Source: an uncultured Porphyromonadaceae bacterium
GTDB lineage: Bacteria > Bacteroidota > Bacteroidia > Bacteroidales > Barnesiellaceae_A
Assembly: GCA_900538705.1 (NCBI GenBank)
Contig: UPZG01000003.1
Coordinates: 62,001-126,000, forward strand
Direction of reading: 5' to 3'
DNA length: 64,000 nt
Shown here piece after piece: positions 23,484 to 32,393 of this stretch (positions are counted from its first letter, which is position 1; each line of letters starts with the position of its first letter). Both the position numbers and the translations under genes were made by a program. A model generated the notes under the pieces. That model did not search any database and was not told the origin of the DNA. It saw nothing but the letters and a program-made list of their open reading frames with translations.

Positions 23484-24587
23484 ATGATTATTGGTGTCCC
23501 TAAAGAAATTAAGAACAACGAAAACAGAGTATCTCTTACCCCAGCTGGAGCCCGCGAATTGGTGAAGCACGGGCATACAGTGTATGTGCAACATACGGCA
23601 GGCGAAAACAGTGGTTTTGCCGATGATGATTATGTAAATGCCGGTGCCCAAATATTGCCTACCATAGAAGATGTATATGCCATTGCCGAGATGATTATCA
23701 AGGTAAAAGAGCCTATCAAGCCCGAGTATAAATTGGTGCGTAAAGGTCAATTGCTCTTTACCTATTTCCACTTTGCATGCGATAGAGAACTTACCGACGC
23801 CATGTTGGCAAGCGGTGCAACCTGTTTGGCTTACGAAACGGTAGTTGACCGCAATGGAGCATTACCCCTGTTGGTTCCCATGAGTGAAGTAGCCGGTCGC
23901 ATGTCGATACAGGAAGGTGCTCGTTTCATGGAGAAACCCCAAGGAGGCCGTGGCGTATTGATGGGTGGTGTCCCTGGAGTAAAACCCGCCAAAGTATTGG
24001 TATTGGGTGGTGGCGTAGTAGGTACTAATGCGGCTCTGATGGCTGCTGGTATGGGTGCCGATGTTACATTGTGTGATATTTCGTTGCCGCGCTTGCGCTA
24101 TTTGAGCGAGGTGATGCCGCGCAATGTGAAGACGCTCTTCTCGTCGACTCACAATATAGAGCAAGAATTGCCTACGACCGACCTTGTGATTGGTGCCGTG
24201 CTCATACCGGGAGCTAAAGCTCCGCATCTTGTTTCACGCGAAATGTTGGCATTGATGCGTCCCGGAACGGTGATGGTAGATGTTGCCATAGACCAAGGTG
24301 GTTGCTTCGAGACGTCGCATCCCACAACACATGCCGAACCTATATATACTGTAGATGGTGTTGTACATTATTGTGTAGCCAACATTCCTGGTGCAGTACC
24401 TTATACTTCGACCTTGGCTCTTACTAATGCTACCCTGCCTTATGCCATCAAGTTGGCCGATATGGGCTGGGAAAAGGCTTGTCGTGCCGATGCTGGTCTG
24501 GCAGCCGGCTTGAATGTGGTTGATGGAAAAGTTACCTTCCCCGGTGTAGCCGAAGCCTTTGGTATGGAGTGCCATAAAGTGTTGTAA
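23484..24587 (+). CDS. ald: Alanine dehydrogenase
   Basis: NAD-dependent enzyme that reversibly deaminates L-alanine to pyruvate and ammonia; 367 aa. It opens MIIGVPKEIKNNENRVSLTP, with the substrate-binding Arg15, and carries Lys75 (KVKEP) and catalytic His96 (TYFHFA). The Rossmann motif VLGGGVVGTNAA and the VDVAIDQGG segment with the catalytic Asp complete the active site. The length and all key positions agree with bacterial Ald. It is monocistronic, with a -7 box upstream and an intrinsic terminator downstream. Together with tnaA it indicates amino-acid deamination in this organism. Confidence 0.96.
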   Translation: MIIGVPKEIKNNENRVSLTPAGARELVKHGHTVYVQHTAGENSGFADDDYVNAGAQILPTIEDVYAIAEMIIKVKEPIKPEYKLVRKGQLLFTYFHFACDRELTDAMLASGATCLAYETVVDRNGALPLLVPMSEVAGRMSIQEGARFMEKPQGGRGVLMGGVPGVKPAKVLVLGGGVVGTNAALMAAGMGADVTLCDISLPRLRYLSEVMPRNVKTLFSSTHNIEQELPTTDLVIGAVLIPGAKAPHLVSREMLALMRPGTVMVDVAIDQGGCFETSHPTTHAEPIYTVDGVVHYCVANIPGAVPYTSTLALTNATLPYAIKLADMGWEKACRADAGLAAGLNVVDGKVTFPGVAEAFGMECHKVL

Positions 24588-24616
24588 GAATTTTGTTTTA
24601 TAGCATATAATATCTT

Positions 24617-24649
24617 CCCGCTCCTATGTTTGGGGGCGGGATTTTTTAT
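24617..24649 (+). terminator. Intrinsic terminator of ald
   Basis: CCCGCTCC pairs with GGGGGCGGG across an ATGTTT-type loop and is followed by ATTTTTTAT. The loop TTTG also serves as the -33 candidate of the next promoter. Confidence 0.8.
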
Positions 24650-24662
24650 ATCGTTATCTTTG
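24629..24662 (+). promoter_or_regulatory. Predicted beta-lactamase promoter overlapping the ald terminator
   Basis: TTTG at 24629-24632, a 22-nt spacer and TATCTTTG at 24655-24662 lie 15 nt before the beta-lactamase ATG. Confidence 0.65.
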
Positions 24663-24677
24663 CAATAAAGTGACTAT

Positions 24678-25592
24678 ATGAAAAAATTGTTTTTGTTTTT
24701 GGTAGGATTGGCTTCGATGGTTGCTGTGTGTGCGCAAGATGAAGAAATTATGTCGCAGAAACAGTTGCAAGAGAAGATAACTTCTGTGATTGTTGATAAG
24801 AGGGCTGTTGTGGGTATTTCGGTCCTTGATAGTAGTGGTAACAAGGTGGTAAATGTCAACGATAGTATATTGTTTCCCTTGTTGAGTGTTTTTAAGTTTC
24901 CTTGTGCTCTTGCAGTATTAGACAAAATACATCGTGAGAATATATCATTGGATAGTTGTTTGTATGTGTCGAAAGAGCAATTGCCATCGGATACATATAG
25001 TCCTTTGCGAGAGCGTTATCCGGAAGGAGGAATATATCTCTCTTTGTCACAATTGCTGTCCTATAGTTTGTCTTTGAGTGACAACAATGCGTGCGATATT
25101 CTTATAGCATGGATGGATGGCATCGAACAAGTACAAAACTATGTGAGGGATAGCGGTTTCAGTCACACTCATATTTGTGCCAACGAAGCAGTTATGCACG
25201 TCGAGAGAGACTTGCAACGTCTTAATAAAGCTACTCCACACGATGTGGCGATGATGTTTTACCGCTGTTTTGCTACCGATTGGTTACCAGTAATGCAACG
25301 CTATTTTTTGGAGCAAGTGTTATTTCAGACAGTAACCGGGAAAGAAAAACTATTGGCCGGTGTGCCTAAAGGTATAGCCATGGGACATAAAACGGGTTCG
25401 TCAGACCGTGCCCCTGATGGTAAGAAGATAGCCGATAATGATGCTGGTTTTGTCGTATTGCCAGATGGGAAGTGTTATTACATAGCTGTCTTTGTGTGCG
25501 ATTCGTACGAAAGTGATGCAGTAAATGCTTCTATTATAGCTACTGTATCGTCATTGGTGTATAAGTATATGAGTAATATTTATACCCGATAG
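24678..25592 (+). CDS. Class A beta-lactamase, subclass A2 (PER/CfxA/CblA-like)
   Basis: A 304-aa periplasmic serine beta-lactamase with signal peptide MKKLFLFLVGLASMVAVCA. All active-site motifs are present: S70-V-F-K73 (nucleophile and general base), S134-D-N136, the omega-loop E170 in ANEAVMHVE, and K238-T-G240. The omega-loop His four residues after the Glu (H174), where most class A enzymes have Asn, is typical of the A2 group that includes PER. The group is intrinsic to Bacteroidetes and often hydrolyses cephalosporins; the spectrum here cannot be predicted. The enzyme stands alone on the chromosome under its own promoter, with no mobilisation genes or IS beside it. Confidence 0.9.
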   Translation: MKKLFLFLVGLASMVAVCAQDEEIMSQKQLQEKITSVIVDKRAVVGISVLDSSGNKVVNVNDSILFPLLSVFKFPCALAVLDKIHRENISLDSCLYVSKEQLPSDTYSPLRERYPEGGIYLSLSQLLSYSLSLSDNNACDILIAWMDGIEQVQNYVRDSGFSHTHICANEAVMHVERDLQRLNKATPHDVAMMFYRCFATDWLPVMQRYFLEQVLFQTVTGKEKLLAGVPKGIAMGHKTGSSDRAPDGKKIADNDAGFVVLPDGKCYYIAVFVCDSYESDAVNASIIATVSSLVYKYMSNIYTR

Positions 25593-25630
25593 TCAGGTAC
25601 GTGAAGCCCGGTGTATATATGATGATAAAA

Positions 25631-25667
25631 CGAGGGCCTGCCTCGATAAAACATAGGCAGGCCCTCG
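25631..25667 (-). terminator. Terminator between bla and the 2230-aa secreted-protein gene
   Basis: A perfect 13-bp stem (CGAGGGCCTGCCT with its complement, 11-nt loop). On the minus strand it is followed by TTTTATC, so it mainly ends the minus-strand transcript of the 2230-aa gene; it can also stop bla transcription. Confidence 0.8.
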
Positions 25668-25689
25668 CATGAAGCAAGATAAGTTATTG

Positions 25690-28600
25690 TTATTTCTTTA
25701 CAAGAATCTTTTCACAGTATCGTCCTGCATATATCAGGTATACACCTTCGGGCATGCCAGAAGCGTCGATGATATATGGAGCAGGTTCGAAAGTCATACC
25801 CGAGTGTACAATTTTTCCACTTGCATCGAAGAGTATCACTGGTGTACTTTGTTGAAGACCTTCGGCAATGATGGAACCTTCTTTGTAATAGAAACGTACT
25901 GTATTGGTAAGGTTGTTTTCTAAGCCTGATACCTCAAACCTGACAACATTTGAGCCCACTTCGCCACAACCCGAATAGATGGCTGTCACTTGGTACTCGT
26001 AATAGTGTCCGAAGTGATTTTCACTATCGAGATATTGCGTTGTTTGTAGTGGCATGTCATTAAGGCATTGGCTGTTGCAATATACATTGTATCCCTCGAA
26101 TGTGTTGCGGGTAGAGCTTGTAGGCTGAGCCAGTGGTACACTGCGTAAAGTATTATTTCCCAAAGTATTAACTTTAATACGGGGTGTAAATACCTGAGCA
26201 ACCTTTTGGCTCGATGGATTGGTATTTACCGAGCTGTTATCGGCGTAAGCCCGTAGTCCGAGGGTAATATTCCAGTTGCCGTCTATGCTGTTTGATGTAA
26301 GTGTAGACCATGTAACACCATCAGATGAATACAAGTCTCCTTTGCCTGTTTTGGCAGGACCTTCGTCATAACCGAGCGGTACTGAAATTTCGTTGTGTTC
26401 TACGTAGATGGCAACTCTCATACTCTTGCTACTATCGATGTGTATGGGATTGTCCAATGCTACGGTATTGAAGCTGTATTGTTGCAATTCGGGTACATAT
26501 TGTTGTGCAATAAGCTCGTTACCTTTGTAAACCAATATAAACAATGCATCGGGAATTTGGTTGATGTAGAATTCAACCTCCGAAAGCGACAGCGAGCTAT
26601 ATTGCGACAGCTCTTCGGCACTCCATTCTACCCCGGCAAAGTAGCATCCGCCGCTGGGCATTCCGGCAGCATCGTAAGCATTACCACTGTGCCATTTCAA
26701 GTTAATGGCATCGCCCAAAGCCGGAGCACTCCATGTGAGTAATCGGCCTTCATCACTATTTTCTACATAGAGGTGTCCCGGGCGTTGACAGTTGTTGCTG
26801 TAATCGACGTTGACTGTAATGGCTTCGGTTAGATCACTTATACAAGAATTTACATAGTATGCACGTACCTGATAAGTGTAAGTTCCAGGTAACAAATTGT
26901 GGTCGGTATAACTTATTTCCGTTACGGGGCTTTCGTTTAGTTGTTCTCCGTCTCTGAATATATCGTAACCATATATTTGCCCAACTTCTTCGCTATTTAT
27001 AGAGATAGCATCTACATATTGGGCAGCAACTCCCTTGTCGGTACTCAATGCAATATATTTTGTGCCGGCAGGTAGAGAGAAAGAATACTTTTTCCATGCT
27101 TCGGTAGTCGTTACGTATTGTAAGGGTATAAAGTCTGAGACAAGTTGACTACCGGTAGAAGTGAGTATTCTGATACGTCCGTTGCCATTATGGTCGTCAC
27201 TGTTACGGGCTGTGAATGAGAATACGAAGTTACTGTCGTAATTGCCCACTGGTATGATGAGGTAGCCGCTATTTTCTGCATCAGTGAGTAACGAGTTCAT
27301 GCCTTCGTAAGCATCGGTATCGGTTACACTCCATGCATTGTTGGTATTGGTCCAACCTGTCTGGGTAAAGGCTTCTCCTACCGTACCCTCTTCGGCACTC
27401 TCGTATGTGTCGGTAAGCATGGCTGTGGCATCGACATACGAGATGACCACATCGTAACCATACGATGTTTGTTTACCCTTTACGTCGATGGGAGCATCGC
27501 AAACGTCAGCATCATATATCTCTACCGATGCAACCGGCGATTTACCTGATGTAGAGCCGTCGATATATACGGTCTCTATCTCATAGTTGTATTCGCCCGG
27601 TACAGACTCGTCTTCTGTGAAAGAGCGGAACTTCAACGGTTTATCGTTGCGTTTCTCTCCATTCCGGTAGATGTTATATCCGTCGAGCCCTGGTATACTA
27701 CCTAAGTCGAAGAATATGAAGCGGCTGTTTGAAGGTTCTTGTAAAACCATGGCAAGAAGTGTAAGTCCGTCGCGGGTGTTAATAACCGACATGCCACCGG
27801 CCGAAGCATTTGTCTCAGGGTTTATTTCGACATACTCACCGATGTCTATGCAAGCAATCTCTTCGCCTGTGGCAAAGTCGTAGCAGCACAGCGTATAACG
27901 GCTGTCGCGACCTTGTTCAAATGCATAGAGTATGCCGTTGTAATACGCTGTACCGGCAGCTCCTACATAGGAAGGTCCATTTCCTAACTTGGCACCTCGT
28001 TTAGATACATAGATACTTGTTTCCCAGTCACCTACTTCAAATCCGCCGCGACCGTTGTCCAAGTCGGGAATATAGGTAACATGGAGTGCTATCTCTGATA
28101 TGGAGATAGTATCTGTTACGGTCTTATTCTCCATATCGAGTTGATAGATGCAACTCGACTCCGAGTCTGCCGCATAGAAGTGCGAACCATCGAATGTGAG
28201 ATTGCGTATACCTACCATTGTGTTACTGATAATGAAGCTTTCTACAAATTCACCATCAAGAGTGTATTTGTTTATGGTTCCGTTAGAGTTGTGCATAGAG
28301 GTATATATGTATTCGCCATCTGAGGCAATTCCCATCTCCCCCGGAATATATCCACGGAACATGCTTACATATTCGGGATATCCTTCTCGACAGGTAACAT
28401 AAGTATTTTCTATATCGACCGGGAATGTACTGCCTTGTTCCAACGGGAAATCCCAGCGCAATCTGATGGTGCGGTTGTATTCAACTTCGGCATTTACATT
28501 TGTCGGGGCAACCGGTGTGCCGAGATTGATAATTTCTACTTGCGTAGCATCAGAGAGTGGCGATTCGCCATTGTTGTTGTAGACCGAAGAGACCTGATAC

Positions 28601-31600
28601 ATGTATGAGCCCGGCGTAGACAACTCTTCATGATAGCCCATTTCTGTTACAAGAGTGTCGTTGACACGGGTACCATCGCGATATATGTTATATCCTGATG
28701 GCATTTCTTCGTCGCTTGTCGATGGTGAAAGATGGATAGCCATATTGAAGTTGTTGTTGCCTATGCCCAAGTAGGTAGCCGGATACCACTCTTTACCATC
28801 GGTAGAGAAGATGTTACCTTTCCCGTTGACGGCTACGGTATTGTCTACTCCAATAGGACGCATACCCGATTGATGAGATACGAGGAAGACGACTTTATAA
28901 TCGTAACCTGGTTCTATAGTTACCGGGTTGGTCAAGGTAAAGGTATTAAAAGCCCCAAATTCAACCTCTGAGCGTATGTTTTGCGATACAACTCGTTGGT
29001 CGTCCTTGTAAACTTGTAGTGTCAGTGATGTGTACTGTTCTTGGATAAATAGCTGAACCTCGTCGAGTATCATCCCTCGATATTCTATCAAATCGGCATA
29101 TTCCCATGCCATGCCAGCCCAGAAATATCCACCCTCGCTCATACCTATGGCGTCACTGTTGACACCATTATCCCAGCGCAGGGTGGTAGCGGTTTGTTGC
29201 ATCTCGGTGGGCGATTGCCACGATAACGATACCATCTTGTTGCTGGTCACAGTATGTGACAATCCTGTCGGCGCAAAATAGGGAGCGCCTATTTTCATAT
29301 ATATTTGAATCTCGTCTGATTGTATAGACTCTTTATCTTCATTATATATGGCAGTGACGGTATAGCAATAATCGCCGTGAGCGACATTTTCGTCACGGTA
29401 TTGCATGGTGGTAACTGGTGTCTCTGTGATTTTTGTTCCGTTACGGTATATGTTGTATCCGATAGGCGAGAGGTCGGAGCTACCATTTTCCCATGTAAGT
29501 ACTACATGTGCGTCACCTTCGATTGTGGCTGTAAGGTTAGTAGGACGTGGCGTTTCAGAGGCCGCAGTCACTGTATAGCTGATGGGCAGACTCTTTTTCT
29601 CAGTACCTGGCAGGGAATAGAGGTCTAATGTCGTTTCGTAGGTATTGCCTACAACACCATTGCGGGCATCGAAGTTGATGGTAATAGATTTTTCCTCGCC
29701 GCTTTCTAACGAACCAGTTTTGGGCTCGAAAGTAAGCCACGACTCTACATCACACAGCTTATATACGAAGATACGCGATGGCGATTGTTGCAAAATACCA
29801 ACCAGTGACAGGGTACCGTCTACAATATGGGTTGATGTCTCAATACCACAAATGTAGTTGGGCGCACCTACAATACCTATTTGGTATCCCGGAATGTCTC
29901 CCACATGATGTTCTACAGTGGTAACCTGTCGGGTATTGAGGTTATATTGCGAGATGAGTACTTTATCTATGACATTGTTTCCCGATACGACTTCGTTGCC
30001 AAACCACAGATACGGGCCTCCCGGGGTTACATTGTCGAATGCCGAGCCGTAGACTGCCATTTCTACATCGGTCGATATGTCGCGGAAGGATACGGTAACA
30101 TTACCATCGCGGTCGACGCGTCCTAACGTATAGAAGCCACCTACCCAAAATTGGTCGTTGCGGGTATCATAAGCGCAGTGTGTTATTTTCAAATCGGGTT
30201 CCGATGCGATAGTTATCTTATTGACAATCCGTTTATTCTTGAAATCTAACTGGAATATGACGTTGGTATTGTCGCTGCCATAGAAATAGGTGCCATCGAA
30301 AGCTAAGTCGTACATCTTGTAATACATGCCCGGAATAGTAAACTCTTCGAGGAAATTACCGTCGGCGTCATATTTGTAATATGTGCCCATGTAGTACCAC
30401 GACGCTGTATAGTAGTACTCTCCATCGAAGACTACCGATGTTTGCAGGTCGCCCGAGGCGTCGAAGCTCTTCTGTATATTCCAACGGTCTTCGATGTTAC
30501 TCGAGTTGGCATCGTAGGCAGCTTCTATGGTATAGTGCAGAGGCCCGTCGCCTTCATTTTTCAGTTTCAACTCTTTGGTTGCTTTTTCTTCAGCTCGCAA
30601 GTCTACGTGTATCGCTTCGGCATCGACAGTTAGTTTGGGACTGGAGATATTAGCGGTAAACGTGTTATTGCCATCACCTGTTATCGTCCATTGGGCTTCG
30701 TAGAGGTTACAGCCTTCGTGCTCTATGGTTATAGTATAATTACCTTTCTCGATTTGAGCAAGGTCAATTTGGCCGTTTTCGTCTGTAGTCAGGTAGAGTT
30801 CAGCTCCATGATCGGCTATCATCGTGACAAGGCAATTGGCTACCGGCATGCCTTGCGATTGCACGGTCAGTTGGGCGTTTGTCCACTCGGGTTCCCATAC
30901 TTTTATGTCGTCAACATACCAATAATCTATGTAATAGGCATTTGCTCCATGCGCTCTGAAACGTATACGGAAAAGTTCATTGTTGAGTATTTCGCCCAAA
31001 TTAAATTGTTCGATGCGGGGTTCAAAAGTCCCTTCTGAGTTATCGAACATAGCAATGTTCTGCCAGTTTGTACCGTTGTCACAAGAGACCTCTACCGATA
31101 AAGTATCGCCTACAACGCTATTATAATTGAGATGGCGTAGTTTAAACCTCAGGTAGGCTTTCTCGGGGTTGATAGAGCGCAGTTCTCGTGAGATAAGAGA
31201 GTGTGAGTAATTGTCGATATTGGAGAAACGGTAGGTCGCCGATGGATTGGCCAATCCGTAAGTGTAGTAGTCGCAACTCCATTGACTGGCGTTTCCGGCA
31301 TCGTCGGCGGGAGTTTCCCAGTTGTCGGCATCGATTATCCATCCGTCGAAGTGATCTTCAAAGGGAAGCAAGCGTATGTCGGGAACATTTACAGAGAGCG
31401 GTTCAGATTGTGCCGTCTCGCTACCATCGGCATATACGGATGTTACGGTATATGTGTAGTCTCCATAATCAGGTACATCATCAGTATAGAACAATTCTGT
31501 AACAACATCCGAATTGATTTTTACATTATTCCGATAGATGTTGAAACCGGTGATATATTGTTCTGATTGGCTTTTGGGACGGACTGTATTGGTACCGATG

Positions 31601-32382
31601 AAGATGTCGTCAATCAACAGCATGAAAGCTTCTTGCGAGACACAATTTATGGTTACGTACTTAGCTTCACGTGGTATTTGATATTGGAAAAGAGTCCATT
31701 CGGTGGGGACCTCTTCATAATCATTTTGCGACACAAAGATGAAGTCGGATGCCAGTTTGCCGCTTGTCGAATACCCTACGCGAATGCGTTCAAGACCGTA
31801 ACTGTCGTTGTAGCTTTTGGCACGGAAACTAATCTGGAACTCTTCAGTAAAGTTCAGCTCGGGAGATATAATAAAGTCGTTGTTACCCCCATCAACGGTA
31901 AAGGCTAAAAGAACTTTGTTACCCGAGTAAGGTTGTATACCAGGATAATCGGTTACTGCGGGAGAGGTTTTGGATGGGTTCATGATAATGTATGCCATCT
32001 TTTGCCCTTGGTTGGGGAATGTGGTGGCTGCCCATGTGTAGGTGTACTCATTGTCCATGTCTAAATAATCCCATCCGATACTGCCGGGAGAATTGATGAC
32101 AAAGTCGGGGTGCCCCTCGAAATCGTCGAAATAGCCGTTCATTGCCTCCGGATTATTCCATCGGAATGATACTTGTTTGTCATCAACACCGGTCAGGGAG
32201 AGGCCGTAAGGAACACAGTCGGTGGTACCCGATAGTCGTATGGGGGTGGATGGCAATGTGTATTGTTCGGCCGGAGGCGGGGTGGGTTGTACCGGTTTTA
32301 TCTTTTCATTGATGTTGCCTGCATAGACATATAACAAGCCTCCTAATGCTAATGTGGGCAATATATATTTGATATGTTTCAT
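25690..32382 (-). CDS. Giant secreted modular protein (2230 aa) with T9SS sorting domain
   Basis: Predicted T9SS cargo. A signal peptide (MKHIKYILPTLALGGLLYVYAG) is followed by choice-of-anchor-J-like domains (FDDFEGHPDF, PFEDHFDGWIIDADNW, a third after TDTYESAEEGTVGEAF). Six fibronectin-III-like linkers carry variants of G-Y-N-I-Y-R-N-G. Two NHL/propeller-like stretches (VVFDGEYYYT, IASDGEYIYTS), a carboxypeptidase-regulatory-like domain (LTVQSQGMPVANCLV), BACON-like sandwiches (SWLTFEPKTGSLESG) and two related jelly-roll-like modules (LRWDNGVNSDAIGM, LKWHSGNAYDAAGM) are also visible. The C-terminal sorting domain ends PEGVYLIYAGRYCEKILVKK. No protease active site was found; a surface adhesin or glycan-binding role is inferred. 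It begins 11 nt after the M6 protease gene, so the two form an operon. Confidence 0.85.
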   Translation of the reverse strand: MKHIKYILPTLALGGLLYVYAGNINEKIKPVQPTPPPAEQYTLPSTPIRLSGTTDCVPYGLSLTGVDDKQVSFRWNNPEAMNGYFDDFEGHPDFVINSPGSIGWDYLDMDNEYTYTWAATTFPNQGQKMAYIIMNPSKTSPAVTDYPGIQPYSGNKVLLAFTVDGGNNDFIISPELNFTEEFQISFRAKSYNDSYGLERIRVGYSTSGKLASDFIFVSQNDYEEVPTEWTLFQYQIPREAKYVTINCVSQEAFMLLIDDIFIGTNTVRPKSQSEQYITGFNIYRNNVKINSDVVTELFYTDDVPDYGDYTYTVTSVYADGSETAQSEPLSVNVPDIRLLPFEDHFDGWIIDADNWETPADDAGNASQWSCDYYTYGLANPSATYRFSNIDNYSHSLISRELRSINPEKAYLRFKLRHLNYNSVVGDTLSVEVSCDNGTNWQNIAMFDNSEGTFEPRIEQFNLGEILNNELFRIRFRAHGANAYYIDYWYVDDIKVWEPEWTNAQLTVQSQGMPVANCLVTMIADHGAELYLTTDENGQIDLAQIEKGNYTITIEHEGCNLYEAQWTITGDGNNTFTANISSPKLTVDAEAIHVDLRAEEKATKELKLKNEGDGPLHYTIEAAYDANSSNIEDRWNIQKSFDASGDLQTSVVFDGEYYYTASWYYMGTYYKYDADGNFLEEFTIPGMYYKMYDLAFDGTYFYGSDNTNVIFQLDFKNKRIVNKITIASEPDLKITHCAYDTRNDQFWVGGFYTLGRVDRDGNVTVSFRDISTDVEMAVYGSAFDNVTPGGPYLWFGNEVVSGNNVIDKVLISQYNLNTRQVTTVEHHVGDIPGYQIGIVGAPNYICGIETSTHIVDGTLSLVGILQQSPSRIFVYKLCDVESWLTFEPKTGSLESGEEKSITINFDARNGVVGNTYETTLDLYSLPGTEKKSLPISYTVTAASETPRPTNLTATIEGDAHVVLTWENGSSDLSPIGYNIYRNGTKITETPVTTMQYRDENVAHGDYCYTVTAIYNEDKESIQSDEIQIYMKIGAPYFAPTGLSHTVTSNKMVSLSWQSPTEMQQTATTLRWDNGVNSDAIGMSEGGYFWAGMAWEYADLIEYRGMILDEVQLFIQEQYTSLTLQVYKDDQRVVSQNIRSEVEFGAFNTFTLTNPVTIEPGYDYKVVFLVSHQSGMRPIGVDNTVAVNGKGNIFSTDGKEWYPATYLGIGNNNFNMAIHLSPSTSDEEMPSGYNIYRDGTRVNDTLVTEMGYHEELSTPGSYMYQVSSVYNNNGESPLSDATQVEIINLGTPVAPTNVNAEVEYNRTIRLRWDFPLEQGSTFPVDIENTYVTCREGYPEYVSMFRGYIPGEMGIASDGEYIYTSMHNSNGTINKYTLDGEFVESFIISNTMVGIRNLTFDGSHFYAADSESSCIYQLDMENKTVTDTISISEIALHVTYIPDLDNGRGGFEVGDWETSIYVSKRGAKLGNGPSYVGAAGTAYYNGILYAFEQGRDSRYTLCCYDFATGEEIACIDIGEYVEINPETNASAGGMSVINTRDGLTLLAMVLQEPSNSRFIFFDLGSIPGLDGYNIYRNGEKRNDKPLKFRSFTEDESVPGEYNYEIETVYIDGSTSGKSPVASVEIYDADVCDAPIDVKGKQTSYGYDVVISYVDATAMLTDTYESAEEGTVGEAFTQTGWTNTNNAWSVTDTDAYEGMNSLLTDAENSGYLIIPVGNYDSNFVFSFTARNSDDHNGNGRIRILTSTGSQLVSDFIPLQYVTTTEAWKKYSFSLPAGTKYIALSTDKGVAAQYVDAISINSEEVGQIYGYDIFRDGEQLNESPVTEISYTDHNLLPGTYTYQVRAYYVNSCISDLTEAITVNVDYSNNCQRPGHLYVENSDEGRLLTWSAPALGDAINLKWHSGNAYDAAGMPSGGCYFAGVEWSAEELSQYSSLSLSEVEFYINQIPDALFILVYKGNELIAQQYVPELQQYSFNTVALDNPIHIDSSKSMRVAIYVEHNEISVPLGYDEGPAKTGKGDLYSSDGVTWSTLTSNSIDGNWNITLGLRAYADNSSVNTNPSSQKVAQVFTPRIKVNTLGNNTLRSVPLAQPTSSTRNTFEGYNVYCNSQCLNDMPLQTTQYLDSENHFGHYYEYQVTAIYSGCGEVGSNVVRFEVSGLENNLTNTVRFYYKEGSIIAEGLQQSTPVILFDASGKIVHSGMTFEPAPYIIDASGMPEGVYLIYAGRYCEKILVKK

Positions 32383-32393
32383 TGTTTGGTTTT

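Noticed and set aside
25690..32382. Repeated DNA segments considered as a CRISPR or tandem-repeat array
   Set aside because: The similarity is at protein level (fibronectin-like linkers hundreds of bases apart, diverged at DNA level), not short identical repeats with regular spacers.
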